A stretch of 64,000 nucleotides of DNA, taken from NCBI RefSeq assembly GCF_029360645.1, contig NZ_JARDUA010000007.1:186001-250000 (forward strand), written 5' to 3'. Positions 1 through 7,553 of the stretch are shown in pieces (the first letter of the stretch is position 1; every line of letters starts with the position of its first letter). A program made the position numbers and the translations under genes. Under the pieces are notes generated by a model. It made no database searches and had not been told where the DNA came from. It saw only the letters and a program-made list of their open reading frames with translations. This stretch comes from Pontibacter litorisediminis. Lineage in GTDB: Bacteria; Bacteroidota; Bacteroidia; Cytophagales; Hymenobacteraceae.

Positions 1-1
1 C

Positions 2-2035
2 GCAGGCCACGGACAGCACAGCGCCTCGGCCATACTTGCCGAAGAGGCTTTCAAGGCTGCCGGCGACCCCAAGCGCTTTCCGGAGCAGCTGAAGCAGGTG
101 GAGGTGTGGCAGCCCAAGCGCCTGCTCTGGAACACAGGCGTGTGGTCGTTCAGGAGCCAGGAGGAGTTTGAGAAGTATGGCAAGGAGCTGCTAAAAATAG
201 ACGTGGGCGGCTATAACCCGCTGCTGGGTGCGTCTTATGGCGAAATGGCGGCCCGCAGCCGCAGCATGCACAAGAGCCAAGGCTTTGGGGCCAGCGCCGC
301 GCGCGGCACGAGCATAGAGTACCTGCAGCACACGGCGGGGGAGAAGGCGCAGCAGGAGCTGTTTGAAGGTATAAACACTACCTGGGGCCGTGTAAAGGGT
401 GGCGGGAAAGTGCAGCAAGTCATTCAAAAGGCGATAGATGATTTTAACCCTGCCAAACCCGCAGCGGTGGTGCCGGAGTTGCTGGCCGCCCGAAAGGAAC
501 TGCAGAAACTGCCGGATGGCTTCTGGAAGCAGACAAAGCTGCAGGAGCTGGAGCAGGTGCTGCAGCAGGCCATGGGCCTGTACCTGGAAGTTGCCGCCAG
601 CGATTACGCCGCTGCCCCCGGCCAGCCGGTGACGCTACAGGTAGAGGCCATAAACCGCTCCGAGGTACCGGTTACGCTGCAAGGCATAACGTATAGCTTT
701 GCAAATGCGGATACAACCCTGAACATCAACCTAAGCCATAACGAGCCACTGAAGTACAGCAGCCGTAAAACCCTGCCGCAAAGCATGGCCTACTCCCAGC
801 CCTACTGGCTGCGCGAGAAGGGCACCCTGGGCATGTTTGCCGTAAAGGGGCTGCATCAGGTAGGCAGGCCAGAGAATGAGCCGGCAGCAACGGCTACGTT
901 TTCGCTCCGGGTGTCTGGGGAGCCGCTACAGGTGCACGTGCCCGTGGTGTACAAGCGTACCGACCCGGTGGATGGCGAGGTGTACCGGCCGTTTGTGGTA
1001 ACGCCGCCCGTGTTTGTGAACCTGCGGGAGCAGGTGCTCATGTTTGCCAACGGCGAGCCCAAACAAGTGCAGGTGCTGGTGAAGGCCGGCAAGCAGGGCG
1101 TGAAAGGTGAATTGAAACTGGACCTGCCGAAGGGCTGGCGCTCAACGCCTGCCACTGTGCCGTTTGATTTGGCAGAGAAAGGGGCTGAACAAAGTATAAA
1201 CTTTATGGTGTACCCGCCTAAAAAGCAGCAGGAGGCGCAGCTGAAGGCAGTGGCTACGGTAGACAACAAAACGTACTCCCAGGGGCTGAACGAGATTAAC
1301 TACAAGCACATCCCGGCGCAGGTCACTTTTCCGGAAGCGACGGCCAAGGTGGTGAAGCTGGAACTGGAGAAGCGCGGCGAGAAGGTGGCCTACCTTATGG
1401 GTGCCGGAGACGACATCCCCACCAGCCTGCAGCAGATCGGCTACGACGTCACGTTGCTGCAAGACAGCGACATCCGCCTGAACTACCTGAAACAGTTCGA
1501 CGCGGTTATACTTGGCGTGCGCGCCTACAACACCGTAGACCGCCTGAAGTATTACCAGCCTACCTTGCTGGAGTACGTGAAGCAGGGCGGGAACCTGATT
1601 GTACAGTATAATACCAGCCACGCGCTGGTGATGCCAAACCTGGGGCCATACCCGCTCCAGCTCAGCCGCGACCGCGTAACAGTGGAAAATGCCGAGGTGC
1701 GCCTGCTGGCCCCTGACCACCAGGTGCTGAACTTCCCGAACAAGATCACCAAAAATGATTTTGAAGGGTGGGTACAGGAACGTGGCCTGTACTTCCCGAA
1801 CAAGTGGAGCCAGGAGTACACTGCCATACTTTCGGCAAACGATCCTGGCGAGCCCGCCCTAAACGGTGGTCTGCTGGTGGCCAAGTATGGAGAAGGCCAC
1901 TACATCTACACGGGCTACTCGTTTTTCCGGGAGCTGCCGGCCGGTGTGCCGGGTGCTTACCGCCTGTTTGCCAACATGATTTCGCTGGGCAAAGGCAGTG
2001 ACTCCGGCAACGCAGCCAAATCAAGTATAAAATAG
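2..2035 (+). CDS. PIG-L (LmbE-like) family deacetylase, 5' end outside the window
   Basis: The reading frame is open from base 2, so the start lies upstream and only the last 677 or so codons are present. The first visible residues, GHGQHSASAILAEEAF, match the segment after the zinc site of PIG-L/LmbE deacetylases, which remove acetyl groups from N-acetylglucosamine-type substrates. The catalytic AHPDD motif would lie upstream and cannot be seen. The middle has beta-rich, NEW3-like segments (LQVEAINRSEVPVTLQG; a second around VFVNLREQVLMFANGEPKQVQVLV). The last 200 or so residues (YDVTLLQDSDI, FDAVILGVRAYN, GGNLIVQYN) look like a class I glutamine-amidotransferase-type fold, as in the roughly 820-residue Bacteroidota members. 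A membrane protein and a symporter follow on the same strand, suggesting deacetylation coupled to uptake. The internal GTG at 98 is not the start. Confidence 0.85.
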   Translation, partial: AGHGQHSASAILAEEAFKAAGDPKRFPEQLKQVEVWQPKRLLWNTGVWSFRSQEEFEKYGKELLKIDVGGYNPLLGASYGEMAARSRSMHKSQGFGASAARGTSIEYLQHTAGEKAQQELFEGINTTWGRVKGGGKVQQVIQKAIDDFNPAKPAAVVPELLAARKELQKLPDGFWKQTKLQELEQVLQQAMGLYLEVAASDYAAAPGQPVTLQVEAINRSEVPVTLQGITYSFANADTTLNINLSHNEPLKYSSRKTLPQSMAYSQPYWLREKGTLGMFAVKGLHQVGRPENEPAATATFSLRVSGEPLQVHVPVVYKRTDPVDGEVYRPFVVTPPVFVNLREQVLMFANGEPKQVQVLVKAGKQGVKGELKLDLPKGWRSTPATVPFDLAEKGAEQSINFMVYPPKKQQEAQLKAVATVDNKTYSQGLNEINYKHIPAQVTFPEATAKVVKLELEKRGEKVAYLMGAGDDIPTSLQQIGYDVTLLQDSDIRLNYLKQFDAVILGVRAYNTVDRLKYYQPTLLEYVKQGGNLIVQYNTSHALVMPNLGPYPLQLSRDRVTVENAEVRLLAPDHQVLNFPNKITKNDFEGWVQERGLYFPNKWSQEYTAILSANDPGEPALNGGLLVAKYGEGHYIYTGYSFFRELPAGVPGAYRLFANMISLGKGSDSGNAAKSSIK

Positions 2036-2132
2036 ACTTTAGCGTACCAGGTATCACGACACACAGAGCAGGTACCTGTGTATGATAAAATCATCGTGCT
2101 ACTTGATACATGCTACGAGATACGTTAAAACC

Positions 2133-2279
2133 ATGAAAGATAATCACCCTGTAGACGAGGAACCGCCTGTCGAGAAGCCCCCTTTCTTTGAGCGTTGGGC
2201 CGGCATGTACTGGCTTGTGCTGGGCAACCTGGCCTTCCTGATCCTCCTGTTTTACATCATCACCAAACTCTACGAATGA
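2133..2279 (+). CDS. Small single-pass membrane protein coupled to symporter
   Basis: A 48-residue protein with an acidic, proline-rich N-terminus (MKDNHPVDEEPPVEKPP) and one transmembrane segment (YWLVLGNLAFLILLFYIITK). The ATG at 2133 is preferred over the upstream in-frame ATG at 2082, because the extra residues look like untranslated leader. Its TGA overlaps the ATG of the symporter gene in an ATGA arrangement, typical of translational coupling. Small hydrophobic subunits of this kind occur next to sodium:solute symporters in other bacteria (for example DUF997 and DUF4212 proteins). I cannot assign it to one of those families, so a role as symporter accessory subunit is inferred from position only. 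Confidence 0.7.
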   Translation: MKDNHPVDEEPPVEKPPFFERWAGMYWLVLGNLAFLILLFYIITKLYE

Positions 2280-3991
2280 GACCCTTAGACTGGATCGTGC
2301 TGTTGGGCACACTGGGCTTTATTGTTATCTACGGCGTCTGGAAAACGCGCGGCAGCAAAGACATAGAAGGTTACCTGAAAGGCGATAACAGCATGAAGTG
2401 GTGGACCATTGGTCTGTCCATCATGGCCACACAGGCCAGCGCCATTACCTTCCTGTCTACGCCGGGGCAGGCGTATGAAGACGGGATGCGCTTTGTGCAG
2501 TTCTACTTTGGCCTGCCTGTCGCCATGGTCATCATCTCCATCACCGTTATCCCGATCTTTTACAGGCTGAAAGTTTACACGGCCTACGAGTTCCTGGAAA
2601 ACCGCTTCGACCTGAAGACCCGCTCCTTGGCCGCCCTCCTGTTTTTGGTGCAGCGCGGTCTGGCGGCGGGCATCACCATTTACGCCCCTGCCATTATACT
2701 CTCCACCATACTAGGCTGGAGCCTTACGGTTACCAACCTTCTTATCGGCATGCTGGTGATCATTTACACGATGTCGGGGGGGACGAAGGCGGTGAGCGTG
2801 ACGCAGAAGCAGCAAATGGCCGTGATGATGGGCGGCATGATCATAGCGGGCGTTATGGTGGTAAGCTACCTGCCGGACAACGTGGGCTTCGGAGATGCGG
2901 TGGCGGTGGCCGGTAAAATGGGCAAGATGAACGTGGTAGACTTCTCGTGGGATTGGGAGACGAGCTGGAACGACCGCTACAACTTCTGGTCCGGTTTAAC
3001 AGGCGGGCTTTTCCTGTCGCTCTCTTATTTTGGCACCGACCAAAGCCAGGTAGCGCGTTACCTGGGCGGTAAATCCATTGCCGAGAGCCGGCTGGGGCTG
3101 CTGTTTAACGGCCTGCTCAAGATTCCGATGCAGTTCCTGATATTGTTTATAGGGGTGATGGTGTTCGTTTTTTACCAGTTTAACCAGCCACCGGTGTTCT
3201 TCAACGAGGCAGCCAAGACCAAAGTATATGCCACAGCCCACGCCGAGGAACTGCGTGCGCTGGAGGCAAAGTATAGCGAGGTATTTGAGCAGAAGCAGGA
3301 AGCGGTGCAGGGGTTGGTATCGGCCATCAAAGCGGAGGACGAGTCAGCTATTGCCACTGCGCAGGCAGCGGTAGAAGGTTATACTGCTGCAGGCAAGGAG
3401 GTGCGCGAGCAGGTGAAAGGCGTGATTCAGAAAGCCACACCCGATGCAGAGACCCGGGACACCGACTATGTTTTCATCTCCTTTGTGATGAAGTACCTGC
3501 CCACAGGGCTGGTAGGCCTGCTGCTGGCCGTCATCTTCTCGGCTGCCATGTCTTCCACGGCCTCAGAGCTAAACGCGCTAGCCTCCACCACGGTGGTAGA
3601 TATTTACAAGCGCTCCGTAAATCAAGACGGCAGTGCCACCCACTACCTTAATGCCTCACGGCTCTTCACGCTGGCCTGGGGGCTTATTGCCATACTCTTT
3701 GCCACCTACGCCTCGCTGCTGGACAACCTCATCCAGGCGGTGAACATCATCGGGTCTATCTTTTACGGCACCATACTGGGCATTTTCCTGGTGGCCTTTT
3801 ACTTTAAGCGCATCAAGGGCAACGCCGTGTTCATTGCCGCCATACTTGCCGAAGCCGTGGTGCTCTATTGCTATTACTTCACCGAGGTGGCTTTTCTGTG
3901 GTTCAACGTTATCGGCTGTGTGGCGGTGATTCTGTTTGGCTCTATACTACAGGGGCTGATCGGTAAGAAAAAGAAAGAGTTGGTGGCATAG
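2276..3991 (+). CDS. Sodium:solute symporter (SSS family) with large hydrophilic loop
   Basis: A 571-residue inner-membrane transporter of the SSS family (solute uptake driven by sodium). Typical landmarks are MATQASAITFLSTPGQAYEDG in the first core helices, GGTKAVSVTQKQQM, SYFGTDQSQVARYLGGKS, and FSAAMSSTASELNALAS in the later sodium-site region. About 13 hydrophobic segments are visible. A charged, probably helical insertion of about 95 residues (roughly 298-394) separates two membrane segments; it is rich in Ala, Glu and Gln. The ATG at 2276 is chosen because it overlaps the stop of the small upstream gene and precedes the first membrane helix. An upstream in-frame ATG at 2195 lies inside that gene. 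Substrate unknown; the neighbouring PIG-L deacetylase suggests an amino-sugar compound. Confidence 0.9.
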   Translation: MRPLDWIVLLGTLGFIVIYGVWKTRGSKDIEGYLKGDNSMKWWTIGLSIMATQASAITFLSTPGQAYEDGMRFVQFYFGLPVAMVIISITVIPIFYRLKVYTAYEFLENRFDLKTRSLAALLFLVQRGLAAGITIYAPAIILSTILGWSLTVTNLLIGMLVIIYTMSGGTKAVSVTQKQQMAVMMGGMIIAGVMVVSYLPDNVGFGDAVAVAGKMGKMNVVDFSWDWETSWNDRYNFWSGLTGGLFLSLSYFGTDQSQVARYLGGKSIAESRLGLLFNGLLKIPMQFLILFIGVMVFVFYQFNQPPVFFNEAAKTKVYATAHAEELRALEAKYSEVFEQKQEAVQGLVSAIKAEDESAIATAQAAVEGYTAAGKEVREQVKGVIQKATPDAETRDTDYVFISFVMKYLPTGLVGLLLAVIFSAAMSSTASELNALASTTVVDIYKRSVNQDGSATHYLNASRLFTLAWGLIAILFATYASLLDNLIQAVNIIGSIFYGTILGIFLVAFYFKRIKGNAVFIAAILAEAVVLYCYYFTEVAFLWFNVIGCVAVILFGSILQGLIGKKKKELVA

Positions 3992-4304
3992 GTTCTAAAT
4001 CGATTGCGAGGAGGCCTGACCAAATGCGTGGTTCCCTCTCCGAAACAGGAGAAGGAATCTCTGCAGCTGAGCGTATTCCCAAACCTCACATATAAATTGT
4101 TAGGGATGCAAGGCTTTGCTAAGGAGGGAAGTTGTACTTCGTGCTTCTTCTTCCGCCTTGGCAACTCACACCACTCTTTGCGTGCTCTTGGAAGGTTACT
4201 GGTGGAAGGGAGGGTATAAATATAGATCTTCCCTAAACCCTTCGCTCGCTAATTCAAATCCGTAGCTTCACATTAACCATCAGCAGAAGTATAAACCCAC
4301 CCCC

Positions 4305-4321
4305 AGCGAGCGTTGCTCGCT
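4305..4321. repeat. Short hairpin AGCGAGC-GTT-GCTCGCT
   Basis: Seven perfect base pairs close a GTT loop. A related string, AGGTAGCGAGCGT, occurs in the two other repeat islands (about 10216 and 19111), so the hairpin probably belongs to the same repeat family. Confidence 0.55.
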
Positions 4322-4386
4322 AGTTCTTAACCCACGTTCTGGCTGGTCCATAATAAACTCTGCCGTACTGGATCCAACCACCCCTG

Positions 4387-4408
4387 CCCCTCCTTAGCTA
4401 AGGAGGGG
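4387..4408. repeat. Perfect 22-nt palindrome
   Basis: CCCCTCCTTAG followed directly by its exact reverse complement. It sits inside the end module of repeat copy 1. With no loop it could be a dimeric-protein site or the relic of a hairpin end. Confidence 0.7.
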
Positions 4409-4540
4409 AGCCTGTAATCGCTTTAGCTAAAGTATAAGTTTTATAGTTGCTGTTCTTGCGTGAACAGATCGCGACCTATCCCTGCAAGTATCTACCCACC
4501 CCTGACCCTCCCAGGAGGGGAGTTATACTTGCTCCTTTCC

Positions 4541-4612
4541 CTGTCATCTCAAGCAGAGCGAGAGGTCTAACGGGAATTTTAAAAAGATCTCTCCCATAGG
4601 TCGAGATGACAG
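4541..4612. mobile_element. 72-bp MITE-like element with 10-bp inverted ends
   Basis: The left end CTGTCATCTC (4541-4550) and right end GAGATGACAG (4603-4612) are perfect inverted repeats. A second inner pair, GAGAGGTCT (4559-4567) and AGATCTCTC (4585-4593), matches at 8 of 9 positions. The whole element would fold into one long hairpin. Short elements beginning TGTCATCTC or TGTCATTC with a GAGCGA core are, from general knowledge, common intergenic repeats in Bacteroidota. No transposase is present in the window, and I see no second copy here. Confidence 0.55.
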
Positions 4613-4920
4613 CAAGGACAGCGGCTACCAAAACTGATCCCAATCTTTGGGTTGAGCGCCTATGCGAGTTTTTCCGGTGCTGAGCCGGAGGCGAGGCATT
4701 GCGACGTCAGGAGCAAAGGAAAAGCTCCCAGCACGATGCCCGAAGACGAGCCCTCTCGGGCTAGAGAGCACCAAAGCTAGAGGTGAAACGATAGGTTTAT
4801 GGGGCTGGAGGATGAACAGGGGCTAGCAAGGATAGCTTGGATCCTGTGGAAGGAAGCAGGAGTTAATAGAGGCACAAGCGGAATCTTACGCCAGCAAAGC
4901 AACTGGCTTCTCAGCTACTG

Positions 4921-5835
4921 CTACCTCGGTTTCTGCGCTGCCACAATATACACCAGGCTGCCGCCCGCCGACACATACTCCTCTTTCTGCAATTTTTCCT
5001 TCAGCATGATCTTGTTATAGAGGAGCTTTTGCCAATAGGCGTCGAACTTTTCTTTATCGCCGCCTCCGGCCATAAAATAGTTCAGGTTGTCCTGGTAGTC
5101 GTAGCCCATGGCCTCGCTTTCGATCCACTGCAGCATTTGCTCCACCCGCAGCATCTTCTCCTGCGTGTCATAAGGGGGGATGATGGAAAGGGCCTTGTCC
5201 GAGATCCATACTTTCACATCCTGCAAGCCGGCTTTCAGGAACAGGTCGGGCACCACATCGCCTAGGGAGTTAAAGCCCTCGCCCAGCTGCTTCTTGCCTT
5301 TCTCGATGCGCAGCTTCACCTCCAGCACCTCCAGCATGGCCTCCACGTTATAGTCGGTCTCGCCGTAGCGGTCGAACATAAGGTTGGGCACGAGGTTGTT
5401 AGGCTCCAGGGCCAGCACCCAGCCGCCGGGTTTGGTAACCCGGATCATCTCCTGGATTACGCGCTGGGGGTTCTTCACGTGGATAAGGAGCGTTTGGCAG
5501 AGCGTCACATCCGAAATGTTGTCTGGCAGCGGAATAGCATCCGCATTTCCCACCTTAAACTCGTAATCGATGTTATTGTGGCCGAACTCGCTTTGCGCCC
5601 GCTGCCGTGCCTCGGCAATGTAGCCCGGCTCGTAGTCCACGCCGTATACTTTGCCTCCGGTAGGCATATATTTAGAAAACCGAAAGCCCATCATGCCCTT
5701 GCCGCAGCCTATGTCCACCAGTGTTTGGGTGTAGCGCAGGTAGAGGCGCTCGGCCAGCAGCTCCAGGTAATCTTCGTTCCACCAGTACTCCCGGGCAGGG
5801 CCCAGGTGCTCTTCGGAATGCTTCTTCTCTTCCAA
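4921..5835 (-). CDS. Class I SAM-dependent methyltransferase (UbiE/Methyltransf_11 type)
   Basis: A 304-residue soluble protein. Motif I is VDIGCGKGMMGFRFS at about residues 41-55, followed by the acidic motif II (VYGVDYEPG), motif III/IV (NADAIPLPDNISDVTLCQT) and post-motif VTKPGGWVLALEPNN. These mark a Rossmann-fold methyltransferase using S-adenosylmethionine. The C-terminal third (about 170-304) is extra to the core fold and may bind the substrate, which I cannot identify. A terminator lies just upstream (after the DUF2911 gene on the same strand), so it is probably transcribed from its own promoter in 5836-5857 or from read-through. Confidence 0.85.
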   Translation of the reverse strand: MEEKKHSEEHLGPAREYWWNEDYLELLAERLYLRYTQTLVDIGCGKGMMGFRFSKYMPTGGKVYGVDYEPGYIAEARQRAQSEFGHNNIDYEFKVGNADAIPLPDNISDVTLCQTLLIHVKNPQRVIQEMIRVTKPGGWVLALEPNNLVPNLMFDRYGETDYNVEAMLEVLEVKLRIEKGKKQLGEGFNSLGDVVPDLFLKAGLQDVKVWISDKALSIIPPYDTQEKMLRVEQMLQWIESEAMGYDYQDNLNYFMAGGGDKEKFDAYWQKLLYNKIMLKEKLQKEEYVSAGGSLVYIVAAQKPR

Positions 5836-5857
5836 TAACCTATACTTTAAAGTGCCA

Positions 5858-5891
5858 CAAAAAAGCCTCCGGAAGTATATTCCCGGAGGCT
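5858..5891 (-). terminator. Rho-independent terminator of the DUF2911 gene
   Basis: On the minus strand an AGCCTCCGG stem (with complement at 5864-5872) closes a 10-nt loop and is followed by TTTTTTG. It lies 28 bp past the stop of the DUF2911 gene. The loop contains a TATACTT word. Confidence 0.85.
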
Positions 5892-5919
5892 CCTTTATAC
5901 GATAAAAGCAAAGATAGCT

Positions 5920-6789
5920 TTATTTCATCTTTTTCCACTCGGCAATCGCCTTCTCGTTCAGGCGAACATAGTCCTGGTTGTTGGCAGCCTTGGCCAGTTC
6001 CATAGACTTCTCAGCCGTTTTGATGGCGGCTTTGTAGTTCTTCATCTGCGCCTCGATCTTGGCCTGCGCGTGCACGTTCCAGAACTTAGGGTCTTTCTCG
6101 TTTGCCTTCTTTATCCACTCATGCGCCTGCTTCAGGTTATGGCCTTTGTCCAGGTAGTAGTTAGCAGCTGCCGCATACAGGTTCGGGTTCACATTGGTGC
6201 CCTTTACCACATGCTCATCTATCTGCGCCATTACCTTGCTGTCCACGTCCGCTTTTACCGTGAATGGCACCACCACATCGTCCCACATAATCTCTACGTC
6301 CGTCGCATCCGGGCGCACGTTGGCAAAATTGATAGTGAAAGACTCTGCCTTGCGCGGGTTCTGCTGCGGCTTCACCTTAAAGCGCACCAGATCCTCCGCT
6401 TGGTTATAGTCCTGGCCGCCATCACCCCAATGCTTGGTGTTTTTATGGATGATGATGGTCCACTCGTTCTTATCCGGAATGGTGTACAGGGCATACTCAC
6501 CGGCTGGCACCTTGTTGCCCTCTACGGTTACGTCCTCTGAAAACCTGATTTTGGTGGAGGCGTTGGCACCAGTGCGCCATAATTTTCCGTAAGGCACCAG
6601 GTCGCCGAAAATCTGGCGGTCCTTCACGGCCGGGCGGGAGTACTCTACAGAGATAGTGCCGAGGCCAACGGCCTGCTCGGTTTTCTGAGCCGGGCTTGCG
6701 GCCGGCATCTTAATACCTTGTGCCTGTACATTGCCTGCGCCCAGCATAAGCGCTGCCGACAAAACAAAGCCGAATAATGCTTTCTTCAT
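5920..6789 (-). CDS. DUF2911 domain exported protein
   Basis: A 289-residue protein with a clear Sec signal peptide (MKKALFGFVLSAALMLGAG...VQAQ, cleavage near residue 24). The DUF2911 domain covers roughly residues 35-180. Its signatures are GTISVEYSRPAVKDRQIFG, VPYGKLWRTGANASTKI, VPAGEYALYTIP and EWTIIIHKNTKHWG. The last 100 residues are helical and TPR-like (ANYYLDKGHNLKQAHEWIKKA). DUF2911 is common in Bacteroidota but has no established function. The gene has its own terminator downstream. Likely periplasmic or surface located. Confidence 0.88.
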   Translation of the reverse strand: MKKALFGFVLSAALMLGAGNVQAQGIKMPAASPAQKTEQAVGLGTISVEYSRPAVKDRQIFGDLVPYGKLWRTGANASTKIRFSEDVTVEGNKVPAGEYALYTIPDKNEWTIIIHKNTKHWGDGGQDYNQAEDLVRFKVKPQQNPRKAESFTINFANVRPDATDVEIMWDDVVVPFTVKADVDSKVMAQIDEHVVKGTNVNPNLYAAAANYYLDKGHNLKQAHEWIKKANEKDPKFWNVHAQAKIEAQMKNYKAAIKTAEKSMELAKAANNQDYVRLNEKAIAEWKKMK

Positions 6790-6893
6790 GGTTCTTGATT
6801 AGGTTTTTAATTTGTTTGATGCTCCTGTAATATTACGAAATATCTTTTACTCAGCAGCGCCCGCAAGAAGCGGCGGCTTAAATTCACGGTAAA

Positions 6894-7424
6894 CTAAAAG
6901 CTGCGCCCGACACTCAACCCAAAGCGAGGCACCACCGCCAATCCCGGCGTGTCTGACTTGTTCTCTGGCGACACAAATGGTGTCACGCCTAATCTTACCA
7001 CCAATCCTCCGCGTGGGGCTTGGTAGCGGAAGCCAACACGGGCAAAGTACATGTTCTGCATCAGGTCGGGGTGGTCTGTGAAGCGGCGGGTGTAGCCCAA
7101 TCCAAACTCCACGTGGTTCTGTGTGGCGCCGATCATCCCCAGCGCCTCCACCGGCACGATAGGGTACACCCCCGGCTCGCCTTCCTGGAAAAACAGGTTG
7201 GTGCCGATGCCCGCCCGCACCGCAGCCTTAAAGTTATAGTACTGGTACACAATGCGGTCGTAGTTGAGGGAGTAGGTGTCAGAGCTGCCGCTTACCTCCA
7301 GGTAGTAAGCATTACGAGCCGTAAAAGTGCCAGGGTGGCGCTGCGCCTGTGCCATGTCTGGCAACAGCAGGAACGAGAGAAAAAGAGTGCTATACTTTAG
7401 GGCTCGCTTAAAAATCGGGTGCAT
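6894..7424 (-). CDS. Small outer-membrane beta-barrel protein, unknown role
   Basis: Starting at the ATG at 7424 gives 176 residues with a signal peptide (MHPIFKRALKYSTLFLSFLLLPDMAQAQ). An upstream in-frame ATG at 7472 would add 16 residues that spoil the signal peptide, so the shorter form is chosen. The mature part alternates hydrophobic and polar residues and ends in aromatic Phe (GLSVGRSF), as outer-membrane barrels do. Strand-like segments include YYLEVSGSSDTYSLNYD, VEFGLGYTRRF and MYFARVGFRY. I do not recognise a named family. It is probably Cytophagales-specific. Confidence 0.7.
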   Translation of the reverse strand: MHPIFKRALKYSTLFLSFLLLPDMAQAQRHPGTFTARNAYYLEVSGSSDTYSLNYDRIVYQYYNFKAAVRAGIGTNLFFQEGEPGVYPIVPVEALGMIGATQNHVEFGLGYTRRFTDHPDLMQNMYFARVGFRYQAPRGGLVVRLGVTPFVSPENKSDTPGLAVVPRFGLSVGRSF

Positions 7425-7474
7425 AGAGGCAGCTTGTACGAAAATGTTTCCTAAAGTATATCTATAAAACATAA

Positions 7475-7506
7475 AATCCTACTGCAGCCTTCGCCACAGC
7501 AGGATT
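7475..7506 (-). terminator. Probable terminator of the ABC exporter gene
   Basis: AATCCT (7475-7480) pairs with AGGATT (7501-7506), extended by CTG/CAG after one mismatch. On the minus strand the stem is followed by TTTTATG. It lies about 50 bp past the stop of the ABC gene. Confidence 0.6.
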
Positions 7507-7553
7507 ATTAGATTATTATATGTAGCTCTTTGTAAGTCAGAGGCCGTTTATAC

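Larger units (their letters stand above)
4373..4799 (-). repeat. Intergenic repeat family, copy 1 (inverted, interrupted)
   Basis: Read on the minus strand, this copy begins near TAAACCTATCG (4799-4789). It continues through a GAGA-looped hairpin AGCCC-GAGA-GGGCT (around 4749-4762) and through GGCGCTCAACCCAAAG (about 4660-4645). It ends with a 20-nt module at 4392-4373 (GAGGGGCAGG followed by GGTGGTTGGA) that is identical to the end of copy 3. The stretch between 4411 and 4620 has no counterpart in the other copies and includes the 72-bp inverted-end element, so the copy looks interrupted. It does not code for protein in any frame that I can support. Confidence 0.75.
3992..4920. other. 929-bp gene-free island containing repeats
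   Basis: No convincing coding sequence: frames that are open here are short and low in conserved protein character. The segment holds a short hairpin (4305-4321), a perfect 22-nt palindrome (4387-4408), a 72-bp element with inverted ends (4541-4612), and the inverted copy of an intergenic repeat that recurs at about 10.0 and 19.0 kb. The upstream symporter gene has no obvious hairpin-plus-T terminator at its end. Confidence 0.75.
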
